The position numbers and the translations under genes are program-made. Source: Hymenobacter glacialis (GTDB taxonomy: Bacteria; Bacteroidota; Bacteroidia; Cytophagales; Hymenobacteraceae). Taken from it: a DNA stretch of 64,000 nt. The number at the start of each line of letters is the position of its first letter. Within the stretch, counting starts at the first letter, position 1. Of the stretch, positions 40,521 through 47,957 are shown in pieces. The stretch lies in contig NZ_MDZC01000123.1 in the NCBI RefSeq assembly GCF_001816165.1, positions 108,912 to 172,911 of the forward strand, written 5' to 3'. The notes under the pieces were generated by a model. That model saw only the letters and a list, made by a program, of their open reading frames with translations. It was not told the DNA's origin and did not search any database.

Positions 40521-41888
40521 ATGTTTGACAGCCTCCAAACCAAGCTCGACCGGGCCATAAAAACCCTTAAAGGTCAGGGCAGCATTTCCGAAATCAACGT
40601 TGCGGCCACCATCAAGGAAATCCGCCGTGCGCTGGTCGATGCCGATGTTAACTACAAGGTTGCCAAGGATGTAACCGACCGCATTAAGGACGCCGCCATG
40701 GGCCGCGACGTGCTCACGGCCGTGTCGCCGGGCCAGCTCATGGTCAAGATTGTGTACGATGAGCTGACCGCGCTCATGGGCGGCGAAAAGAAGGACATCA
40801 CCATCAAAGGCGAGCCGGCCGTGGTGCTGCTCTCGGGCCTGCAGGGCTCGGGCAAAACCACGTTTGCGGGCAAGCTGGCCAACTTCATCAAGAAGCAAAA
40901 CCGCACGGTGCTGCTGGTGGCCTGCGACGTGTACCGCCCCGCCGCCATCGACCAGCTCAAGGTGCTGGGCGAGCAGATTGGGGTGGAGGTGTACTCGGAA
41001 GTAGAGAACAAGAACCCAGTTGAGATTTCGCGCAACGCCATTGAGTACGCGAAAAAGAACAACAAAAAGGTAGTCATCATCGACACCGCCGGCCGACTGG
41101 CTGTGGACGAGCAGATGATGCGCGAGATTGAAGCCGTGAAAGCGGCCATCAACCCCAGCGAGACGCTGTTTGTGGTGGACGCCATGACCGGCCAGGACGC
41201 CGTGAACACCGCCAAGACTTTCAACGAGCGGCTGCAGTTCGACGGCGTGGTGCTTACCAAACTCGACGGCGACTCGCGCGGTGGTGCGGCCCTCAGCATC
41301 CGGGCCGTGGTGGAAAAGCCCATCAAGTTCATCTCGACGGGCGAGAAGATGGACGCCCTGGACCTGTTCTACCCCGACCGTATGGCCCAGCGCATCCTGG
41401 GCATGGGCGACGTTATTTCGCTGGTGGAGCGGGCGCAAATGCAGTTCGACGAGGACGAGGCCAAGCGCATCAACGCCAAAATCCGCAAAAACCAGTTCAA
41501 CTTCGACGACTTCCTCTCGCAGTTGGAGCAAATCAAGAAGATGGGCAACATCAAGGATTTGATGGGCATGATTCCGGGCGTGAGCAAGGCCATGAAGGAC
41601 GTGGAAATCGACGACGACGCCTTCAAGCCCGTGGAATCCATTATCAAGAGCATGACCAAAAAGGAGCGGGCCAACCCCGACATCCTCGACGCCTCGCGCA
41701 AGCGCCGCCTGGCCAAAGGCTCCGGCACCGACATTCAGCAGGTAAACGCGCTGATGAAGCAGTTTGACCAGATGCGCCAGATGATGCGCCAGATGAACAA
41801 GATGAGCCAGACCAAAGGCGGCATGGCCCAGATGCAGAAAATGATGGGCGGCATGGGCAAAGGCGGCCCCGGCGGCATGATGCGCTAA
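40521..41888 (+). CDS. ffh: Signal recognition particle protein
   Basis: The SRP54 GTPase that binds signal sequences and brings ribosomes to the membrane receptor FtsY. The 455-residue protein starts at ATG 40521 (MFDSLQTKLDRAIKTLKG); the 835-residue frame from 39381 is antisense to the GT4 gene and not real. It has the N domain, then G domain motifs LQGSGKTTFAGKLA (about 107-120), DVYRPAAIDQL, DTAGRLAVDEQM and TKLDGDSRGGAAL, then the methionine-rich M domain, ending with repeated Met-Gly (MMGGMGKGGPGGMMR). A clean terminator follows the stop. Confidence 0.97.
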   Translation: MFDSLQTKLDRAIKTLKGQGSISEINVAATIKEIRRALVDADVNYKVAKDVTDRIKDAAMGRDVLTAVSPGQLMVKIVYDELTALMGGEKKDITIKGEPAVVLLSGLQGSGKTTFAGKLANFIKKQNRTVLLVACDVYRPAAIDQLKVLGEQIGVEVYSEVENKNPVEISRNAIEYAKKNNKKVVIIDTAGRLAVDEQMMREIEAVKAAINPSETLFVVDAMTGQDAVNTAKTFNERLQFDGVVLTKLDGDSRGGAALSIRAVVEKPIKFISTGEKMDALDLFYPDRMAQRILGMGDVISLVERAQMQFDEDEAKRINAKIRKNQFNFDDFLSQLEQIKKMGNIKDLMGMIPGVSKAMKDVEIDDDAFKPVESIIKSMTKKERANPDILDASRKRRLAKGSGTDIQQVNALMKQFDQMRQMMRQMNKMSQTKGGMAQMQKMMGGMGKGGPGGMMR

Positions 41889-41905
41889 GCGTGCAGCGTA
41901 AGAAC

Positions 41906-41938
41906 GAAAAACCCAGCCCGTAAGGGCTGGGTTTTTTT
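41906..41938 (+). terminator. Terminator of ffh
   Basis: AAAAACCCAGCCC and GGGCTGGGTTTTT form a perfect stem with loop GTAA, followed by more T residues. Confidence 0.93.
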
Positions 41939-41939
41939 C

Positions 41940-42478
41940 TTGGTCCTAGTGCGGTGGCTGATGGTCTGCTTTCTCAAATCTGGAGACCCATCCGTCGGTC
42001 AACCGGTGCTCGTTCCACTCAAAACGAGGGCCAGCACGGTACCCAAACGCATGAATGCCGGGGACTGAAAAAAATCTTCTAAGTATACGGAATCTTTTGG
42101 TTCAGTTGTTGTTAGCCCTAACGTGAAAGAATAGTTTTTTAAGGTGTTTTGGTACGGAGAGCTGATGGGGTTTCCCTGTCAGCTCTTTTTCCGTTTAGGC
42201 ATCAGCTGTTGTTTGGGCGTGGAATAGTTGCCCGCAGGCAAGCATCCAGAAGCGAGGCAGGCTTTGGAGGCTGTGCTTCTCAAATCGTATTTCCAGGATT
42301 GAGTAGTGCGCGTTGGCTACAGCTGGGCTGCGCTTTACAGTCACATCGGGTTTGGCCAAGCTGTACCACGCGTTTTTCATGCTCGGACCGGTTTTGGGCG
42401 AATCTGCAAGAGGGTGTGGAGTGAAATGGCTCTCGTTGTAATCAAGTCATCTCAACAAACCATAATGGCCTCTGCTGT
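41940..42478. other. Intergenic region after ffh, no convincing gene
   Basis: Between the ffh terminator and the degenerate repeat there are only weak open frames on both strands (for example 42149-42424 plus and 42195-42380 minus) without start context, domain or codon character. The part near 42060-42180 is AT-richer. It could hold decayed mobile DNA, but I see no recognisable remnant. Confidence 0.45.
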
Positions 42479-42560
42479 TGTGCTGAGCGCAGCAAACCAT
42501 CCTATCAGGGTTGGCCAAGTTGTGCAGCGGTGAGAGGATGCTTCGCGATGCTCAGCAGGA
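42479..42560. repeat. Degenerate palindromic repeat, family C, copy 6
   Basis: The left arm TGCTGAGCGCAGCAAACC then ATCCTATCAGGG; the right arm GAGAGGATGCTTCGCGATGC then TCAGCA. It resembles the copy at 60459 (CATCCTATCAGGG) but is worn. Confidence 0.65.
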
Positions 42561-42569
42561 CCAAAGGCC

Positions 42570-42935
42570 TTAGTGCACCACGCGCAGCTCAACCCGCTCT
42601 GCTGCGCCATCCTGCGCCGGGATGTGCCAGGCACCTACGCGGCTTGGGCCGTAGCCTAGGTTCACTTTTAGCCACTCGTTGCGCGTGGGCAGCATGCCGA
42701 TAATTTCGCGTTCCAGCTGGTCTAGCTTGTGCTGCAGGCCTGCTGCTTCCTGCTGCAATTGGTTGGATTCCCGGGTGTAGCTGCTGGCGGCCGGAGCTTG
42801 TGGCTGGCGCGGGAGCTGCGCAGTTTTGAGCGCTACCTGGGCGCGGCTCAGCGCCTTCTGGGTTTCTAGGAAGTCATTTACTTTGTCCTCTAGAGGCAGA
42901 TAGGCAGGGTTGAGGTAATCGAGATTGGAGGCCAT
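42570..42935 (-). CDS. Hypothetical coiled-coil protein
   Basis: A 121-residue protein of unknown function. Residues about 14-45 and 56-83 are highly charged, alanine- and glutamine-rich helices (for example LQQEAAGLQHKLDQLERE) that predict a coiled coil, with a Pro/Gln-rich break between them (PRQPQAPAASSY). The last 35 residues are compact and contain WLKVNLGYGPSRVGAWHIP. There is no signal peptide and no family that I recognise. Codon use and GC level agree with the surrounding genes. It is on the minus strand just beyond the degenerate repeat. The start at 42935 (MASNLDYLNPAYL) has no competing ATG. Confidence 0.62.
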   Translation of the reverse strand: MASNLDYLNPAYLPLEDKVNDFLETQKALSRAQVALKTAQLPRQPQAPAASSYTRESNQLQQEAAGLQHKLDQLEREIIGMLPTRNEWLKVNLGYGPSRVGAWHIPAQDGAAERVELRVVH

Positions 42936-43013
42936 GGAGGAGTGAATGCAGTGAAAAAAGTGGGGCAGATGTGCCGCAAGTCGGGCTAAAGTACCGTGAA
43001 ACGGGCCAACAGG

Positions 43014-43205
43014 CTACAAAGGTTGCCCGGATGCGGGACCTCCCGGAGCCAAGTCGGTGGCACTGCGGTTGCGTTGGCATTTTTCGCCGCAGTATTTCAC
43101 CTCCTCCCAGTTGGCGCGCCACTTTTTGCGGTACTCGAAGGGGCGGCCGCACGTGGCGCAGATTTTGGTGGGCAGCTGGCCTTTACGAAGCTTGTTGGGG
43201 AGCAT
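43014..43205 (-). CDS. DUF2256 zinc-ribbon-like small protein
   Basis: A 63-residue basic protein. The core KICATCGRPFEYRKKWRANW and then YCGEKCQRNR (residues about 14-46) is the DUF2256 pattern: a CxxC and a CxxxC pair that probably bind zinc, with the conserved WE..KYC segment. The start at 43205 (MLPNKLRKGQLPTK) is chosen; the frame is open to 43253. The role is unknown; such proteins often sit beside photolyase/cryptochrome genes, but no such gene is present here. The tail after residue 50 is Ala/Gly/Pro-rich. It diverges from the next methyltransferase gene with a spacer of 143 bases. Confidence 0.8.
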   Translation of the reverse strand: MLPNKLRKGQLPTKICATCGRPFEYRKKWRANWEEVKYCGEKCQRNRSATDLAPGGPASGQPL

Positions 43206-43348
43206 GTAGCGAATGTAGACGGGGGATTCGGTGCAAACGCACGCGCCCACCACGAAGTTTTGGGTACTTTTCGGGTCTCAATACCTCACTTTACTTCCGG
43301 GGCCATGGCACAGTTACTTCAGACTGGCCAAGCGCCTTGCTTTTTTGC

Positions 43349-44095
43349 ATGACCACAACCACCGCTCCCGACGTGCTGGGCCAAGCCCTGCTGGCCTACC
43401 ACCGCGGCGACTCCGATGCCCAGCTCACCGTGCACTGCGATGTAGCCGACGGCGAGTCGCTGCTCGACGAGACCCTGCCGGCCGCTTATTTCTTCCGCAC
43501 CCTGCTGCAAATGCCCGAGTTGGAGCGGCTGGCCCTCGACGAAACCCGCGGCCGGGTGCTCGACCTTGGGGCCGGGGCCGGCTGCCACTCCCTGGAGCTG
43601 CAAAGCCGCGGCTTTGAGGTGAAAGCCGTGGACGTATCGGGCGGCGCCGCCCAGGTGATGACCGAGCGCGGCGTGCGCACCGTGGCCCGCCACGACCTGT
43701 TCGACCCACTGCCCACCAACGAGTTGCCATACGATACCATTCTGCTGCTAATGAACGGCATCGGCCTGGCCGGCACCCTGGACGGACTGGATAAATTCCT
43801 GGCCCACGCCCGCACCCTGCTCGCGCCCGGCGGCCAAATTCTGGCGACGTCCTCCGATGTTCGCTACCTCTACGAGGACGAAGAAGGTGCCCTGCGCATC
43901 AACCTGAACGGCCCGTACTACGGCGAAGTCCGGTACTCCATGAGCTTCAACGGCCAAACCGGCACCACTTTCCCCTGGCTATTCGTGGATGCCGCGCTGC
44001 TCAACGACGCGGCCGAAACCGCCGGCTACTCAGCCGAATTCCTGGGCGAGGACGACGACGAGCAATATTTGGTACGCCTGACGCTGGTGGGCTAA
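43349..44095 (+). CDS. Class I SAM-dependent methyltransferase (Methyltransf_25-like)
   Basis: A 248-residue enzyme with an intact Rossmann methyltransferase core: motif I RVLDLGAGAGCHSLELQSRG (about 66-85), FEVKAVDVSGGAAQVM, then YDTILLLMNGIGLAG (about 127-141) and HARTLLAPGGQILATSSD. The N-terminal 60 residues are helical. The start at 43349 (MTTTTAPDVLGQALLAY) suits the fold; the longer frame from 42971 is antisense to the DUF2256 gene. The substrate is unknown; small molecules are possible. It is followed after 71 bases by the thioesterase gene, which may be in the same transcript. Confidence 0.84.
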   Translation: MTTTTAPDVLGQALLAYHRGDSDAQLTVHCDVADGESLLDETLPAAYFFRTLLQMPELERLALDETRGRVLDLGAGAGCHSLELQSRGFEVKAVDVSGGAAQVMTERGVRTVARHDLFDPLPTNELPYDTILLLMNGIGLAGTLDGLDKFLAHARTLLAPGGQILATSSDVRYLYEDEEGALRINLNGPYYGEVRYSMSFNGQTGTTFPWLFVDAALLNDAAETAGYSAEFLGEDDDEQYLVRLTLVG

Positions 44096-44166
44096 CCAAG
44101 CCGGCCACAAGAGCACCCTACTACGTGACCCGTTGGTCCGCTTTAAATCAAACCCTTTTTTTTGCA

Positions 44167-44595
44167 ATGACTGATACCGTCACATACCGCACCCGCTGGG
44201 CCGACATGGACCCCAACGGCCACATGCGCCACTCTGCCTACGCCGACTACGCCGCCGACCAGCGCGTGGTGCTGCTGGCCAAATGGGGCTACGGGGTAGC
44301 CCGCTTCGCCGAGCTGCGCCTGGGCCCGATTCTGTTTCGGGAAGAAACCAAGTACCTTAAAGAAATCAGCATCGGCGAAGAAATACAGGTGGACGGCCGG
44401 CTGGCCTCCGCCGCTGCCGACGGCTCCCGCTGGACCATTGTGCACACCATTTACAAGGCCGATGGCCGCGTGGCCGCTACCGTAACCGTAGACGGTGCCT
44501 GGCTGGACCTGGACCGCCGCAAGCTCACCCTGCCGCCCCCCGAGCTGGCCGCTGCGTTTAGCACCATGCCAGCCTTTGAGGGCAAAAGCCAGTAA
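44167..44595 (+). CDS. Acyl-CoA thioesterase (4HBT hotdog fold)
   Basis: A 142-residue hotdog-fold protein of the YbgC/4-hydroxybenzoyl-CoA thioesterase type. The N-terminal RTRWADMDPNGHMRHSAYAD (about 8-27) has the Asp that acts in catalysis and the GHxxHSxY context. GPILFREETKYLKEI and IQVDGRLASAAADG follow, and the central sheet continues to WTIVHTIYKADGRVAATV. It hydrolyses a CoA thioester; the acyl chain is unknown. The start at 44167 fits the family; an open frame from 44125 adds only unrelated sequence. It converges on a DinB protein gene with one base between. Confidence 0.85.
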   Translation: MTDTVTYRTRWADMDPNGHMRHSAYADYAADQRVVLLAKWGYGVARFAELRLGPILFREETKYLKEISIGEEIQVDGRLASAAADGSRWTIVHTIYKADGRVAATVTVDGAWLDLDRRKLTLPPPELAAAFSTMPAFEGKSQ

Positions 44596-44596
44596 G

Positions 44597-45163
44597 CTAG
44601 CTTTTCAGCACCGGCTGGGCGTTGGGGCGCAGCGCCTTGGTGATGCGGCCCATCTGCTGCTGGTGGTGCAGCAGGTGGTCAAGCAGGAAGTCCATTACCT
44701 GCCCAATGGTAATCCGGCCCGAGCGGGGGTGCGGGAAAATGGCCCGGTTCATCAGCCGGCCCGGGTACTCGTTGAGCAGGCGCTCCAGCTGGCGGCGTGA
44801 GGCCTCCCAGGTTTGCCGCAGTTCGGGCAGGGTGGGCACCTCGCCGGTATCGGTGAGGGTAGCCACCCCGCGCGGCGCTTTAAACTTCATGCCTGGCAGC
44901 CGGAGCAGCAGGCGCACAAACCGGGCCCGCAGCCGCGTAAAGAGGTCTACTTTGGGCAGGGCGTCGTTGGCGCGCAGCTTTTTCTCTACATACTGAATGA
45001 TGTTGCCCTCAATGAACAGCAAGTGGTGCACCACCTGCGTAGCCGACCAGTGCCCCGGAGCCGGCGCCTTGGCCTTGTCGGCCCCCAGGGCTTCCGCCGA
45101 GGTCAGGAGCCGCTCCGTGGCGCGTTCCAGTTGTTCAAATTTGAGATGTAGGCGATGATTCAT
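44597..45163 (-). CDS. DinB-family protein
   Basis: A 188-residue DinB superfamily protein (four-helix bundle). Metal-binding histidines are likely in WSATQVVHHLLFIEGNIIQY (about 38-57; HH pair) and in FLLDHLLHHQQQMGRI near 160-175. An insertion about residues 75-105 is basic and Leu/Arg-rich. Such proteins include thiol-dependent transferases and hydrolases, often of unknown substrate. It is not closely related to the YfiT-like protein at 13153. Its start at 45163 (MNHRLHLKFEQLER) is the first Met. It diverges from the frameshifted glycosyltransferase, with about 160 bases between. Confidence 0.8.
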   Translation of the reverse strand: MNHRLHLKFEQLERATERLLTSAEALGADKAKAPAPGHWSATQVVHHLLFIEGNIIQYVEKKLRANDALPKVDLFTRLRARFVRLLLRLPGMKFKAPRGVATLTDTGEVPTLPELRQTWEASRRQLERLLNEYPGRLMNRAIFPHPRSGRITIGQVMDFLLDHLLHHQQQMGRITKALRPNAQPVLKS

Positions 45164-45309
45164 GGGAGTGGAAGCGGTGAAGTAAAGGCCTGCAGTGAGC
45201 TACGGGCGAAAGGTACAAGCAGCAAATGAAACGCCCGGCTGCGCGCCGCTGCAACTTCGGTGCCACGCCTTAATTAGCGGCAAAAGAACCAAGTGTTGGC
45301 GGGCGCATC

Positions 45310-45317
45310 TAGTTTTG
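45310..45317 (+). promoter_or_regulatory. -7 promoter box (TAGTTTTG) abutting the frameshifted glycosyltransferase
   Basis: A perfect TAnnTTTG match ending 6 bases before ATG 45324. It implies a leaderless or nearly leaderless mRNA and supports this start. Confidence 0.55.
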
Positions 45318-45323
45318 CCTGAA

Positions 45324-46735
45324 ATGTCCCGATTATCTACCGCATTACGTGCGCCTTGGTCTGCAGTCTGGCGAGTAGTGGCCGTTTTGGCCTTGTATGC
45401 GCTGTACCTGCCTTTGAGCGGCTACGCAGTAGGAGATTTTGGTTTCGATGCGGCCGAGTACTGGGAGCTTTCGCTCAAATTCACCCGGCAGGGCGGGTTT
45501 TCGCTGTTGGGGTATAATGACCCAGTGCGTGGCTATTTGGGGCCGATGCTCATTCTGCCGGCCCGGGTGCTGTGCCACTTCACCGGGTGGTCTATGCTGG
45601 CGGGGGCGCAGGTGCTGGGGGCTGCGTGGGCCGCGCTGCTCGTGGGTATTGCTGTTCCGGCGCTGGTGGCGCAGGTCACGGGCCGGGCATTGGCAGCAGG
45701 CCGCTGGCTAGTGCTACTGGCCCTGACGTTTGTTTTCTGGCGCGACTACTTCAACTTTACACTCAGCGACATGCCGGCCCTTACGCTGCTGGTTTTGGCA
45801 CTGGTGGCGTTGCGGCACTCCCATTGGGTTTGGGCCGTAGCGGCGGGGTTGTTTTTGGCGGCGGCCATCAACATCCGGCCCATCTACATTGCCAGCCTGC
45901 CGGGATGTTTGTGGTTTTTTTATCGTTTTGCGCCGCCCGGGCGGAAAGGTGTTGCGCGGGCCGGTTTGCTGGTGGCGGGCGCGCCTTGGTGCTCCTGCCG
46001 CAGTGGAGCATCAACTGGCACCATTTCCAGCGCAATACGCCGCTCGTGATGGCCGGGGCACCCCAGGCGCGGCCGCTGTACCTCAAGCAGCTCACTTGGG
46101 GCACCGCGTTTCAGCGCTACGAGACCAGCCTTATTCCCGAAATTCCCCAGTCGCTGGTGTACGCCGACCCTGCCGGCCAGCGGTTGCTGGCCCGGCAGCC
46201 AGCGGGCCGCTTTCCCAGCTACGGGGCCTACCTGCAGTTTGTAGCCCGGCACCCCGTGGCTACCGGCCTGCGCTACCTTCGGCACTTGTTTAATGGTTTG
46301 GATATCCGCTTTCCAACCCCTTACCCCCGACACCTGCATCCCGCCGGCCAGCAGGCGTTGCGGCTGTTAAATTATGCCTTATTGGGACTGGGAACCTGGT
46401 TGGCGCTGGCTGTCTGGTGGCGCGGCAGGCAGTCGCGACCCACTCGGGAATTATGGCGCGCGCCGGTAGCGCCGGTGCTGCTGGCCGTGCTGCTGCCGTG
46501 CCTGCTAGTGCTGCCCACCCTCATCGAATGCCGTTTTTTGCTGCCGCTGCACATGCTCCTGCTAGCCGCCATTGCGACCTGCTGGCAGCCGCGGACGTGG
46601 TGGCACGAGCTGGGTGGCCCGGCCCGGCGCGTGGCGCTACTTGTGCTGGCCACGGGCTGGCTGTGGGGTTGTTGGCAGCTCTCCGAAGACACCGCCCGGC
46701 ACCTGCGCCCGCCCAGCGAAGCGCCGCAGGAGTAG
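45324..46735 (+). pseudogene. Frameshifted membrane glycosyltransferase (GT39/ArnT-like topology)
   Basis: Two open frames together cover one multi-spanning membrane protein. The first (45324 to stop at 46049) carries the N-terminal half, with GFDAAEYWELSLKFTRQGGF (about 32-51) and several hydrophobic helices (ARALAAGRWLVLLALTFVFW in part). The second reads from about 45980 to 46735 and continues LVLLPQWSINWHHFQR, ending WGCWQLSEDTARHLRP. Around 45980-45981 the DNA reads GGCGGGC-GCGCC. One extra C there would restore GLLVAGRALVLLPQW, so a single-base deletion splits the gene. The restored product would be about 470 residues. It could be a natural lesion or a sequencing error. The fold resembles dolichyl-phosphate-mannose-type transferases, but the donor and acceptor are unknown. 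Confidence 0.75.
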
Positions 46736-46755
46736 CGCCGCAACCGGCAATACAT

Positions 46756-46793
46756 AGAAAAGCCCTACTGATGCAAACCAGTAGGGCTTTTCT
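46756..46793. terminator. Bidirectional terminator between the glycosyltransferase and pdhB
   Basis: AGAAAAGCCCTACTG pairs with CAGTAGGGCTTTTCT around an 8-base loop, with A and T runs in the arms. It can stop both convergent genes. Confidence 0.9.
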
Positions 46794-46809
46794 GTAAATA
46801 ATGACGGAC

Positions 46810-47793
46810 TTACTTCTTGGCGTAGGTCACTTCCTTCACCGCTTTCACCACGCGTTCCACGTTGGGCAAGGAGGCTTCGATGAGGGTGGGCGCGTAGGGC
46901 AGGGGCACGTCGGCGCAGTTGATGCGGATAACGGGCGCATCAAGGAAATCAAAGGCGCGGCGCTGCACGATGTAGGCCAGTTCGCCGGAGATGCTGGCCA
47001 GGGGCCAAGCTTCCTCGATAACCACCATGCGGTTGGTTTTCTTCACGGAGGCAATCATCGTGTCGTAGTCAATCGGCCGCACCGAGCGCAGGTCGATTAC
47101 CTCGGCTTCGATGCCTTCCTTGGCCAGCTCGTCGGCGGCGGCGTAGGCTATTTTCATCATCTTGCCGAAGCTCACCAGGGTCACGTGCTTGCCCTGGCGC
47201 ACCACGTTGGCCTTGCCAATTTCGAGGATGTATTCTTCTTCGGGCACTTCGCCCTTGTCGCCGTACATCAACTCCGACTCCATGAAAATTACCGGGTCGG
47301 GGTCGCGGATGGCGGCTTTGAGCAAGCCCTTGGCGTCGTAAGGGTTGCTGGGCACCACTACTTTCAGACCGGGCGTGTTGGCGTACCAGTTTTCAAAGTT
47401 CTGCGAGTGCTGGCTGCTGAGCATGCCGGCGTTGCCGGTGGGGCCGCGGAATACGATGGGGCAGGAGTACTGGCCGCCAGACATCGAATATATCTTGGCC
47501 GCCGAGTTGATAACCTGGTCAATGGCAACCAACGAGAAGTTGAAGGTCATGAATTCGATAACCGGAATCAGGCCATTGGCCGCAGCACCCACACCGATGC
47601 CCGCAAAACCCAGCTCAGCAATCGGCGTGTCAATCACGCGCTCCGGACCGAACTCGTCGAGCATGCCTTGGCTCACTTTGTAGGCGCCGTTGTACTCGGC
47701 CACCTCTTCGCCCATGAGGAACACGCGCGGGTCGCGACGCATTTCCTCGGACAGGGCCTCGCGCAAGGCCTCACGAAATTGAATTTGACGCAT
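46810..47793 (-). CDS. pdhB: Pyruvate dehydrogenase E1 component, beta subunit
   Basis: The beta subunit of the thiamine-diphosphate E1 enzyme (alpha2beta2 type), which decarboxylates pyruvate for acetyl-CoA. The 327-residue protein starts at 47793 (MRQIQFREALREALSEEM) and carries FLMGEEVAEYNGAYKVSQG (about 25-43), RVIDTPIAELGFAGIGVGAA, EFMTFNFSLVAIDQVINSAA and HSQNFENWYANTPGLKVVVP, with the C-terminal transketolase domain NRMVVIEEAWPLASISGELA near 255-275. The alpha subunit is not adjacent. A full TTG-N20-TAACTTTG promoter lies upstream. A pyruvate rather than branched-chain role is most likely. Confidence 0.9.
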   Translation of the reverse strand: MRQIQFREALREALSEEMRRDPRVFLMGEEVAEYNGAYKVSQGMLDEFGPERVIDTPIAELGFAGIGVGAAANGLIPVIEFMTFNFSLVAIDQVINSAAKIYSMSGGQYSCPIVFRGPTGNAGMLSSQHSQNFENWYANTPGLKVVVPSNPYDAKGLLKAAIRDPDPVIFMESELMYGDKGEVPEEEYILEIGKANVVRQGKHVTLVSFGKMMKIAYAAADELAKEGIEAEVIDLRSVRPIDYDTMIASVKKTNRMVVIEEAWPLASISGELAYIVQRRAFDFLDAPVIRINCADVPLPYAPTLIEASLPNVERVVKAVKEVTYAKK

Positions 47794-47831
47794 GATATTC
47801 TTTAGGTAAACAGCGGTTTTGAGCCGTTGGG

Positions 47832-47862
47832 CAAAGTTACGACAAGCGCGGGCGTTGGGCAA
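47832..47862 (-). promoter_or_regulatory. Promoter of pdhB (TTG, 20 bases, TAACTTTG)
   Basis: On the minus strand TAACTTTG (47832-47839) fits TAnnTTTG, and TTG at 47860-47862 lies 20 bases upstream. The box is 38 bases before the pdhB start. Confidence 0.6.
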
Positions 47863-47957
47863 GTCCAGGTTTGGAACGTAAGAGGGAACGAGAAAATGGA
47901 GTATTTCTTACCTCTGTCTTCCCTACACACACCATTCCCTACGGCCTCCAATTCCCC

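Noticed and set aside
42149..42424. 91-codon open frame after ffh, and a 61-codon minus-strand frame at 42195-42380
   Set aside because: No motif, no promoter box, no start context, and composition not like neighbouring genes. A decayed transposase was considered but no residue pattern supports it.
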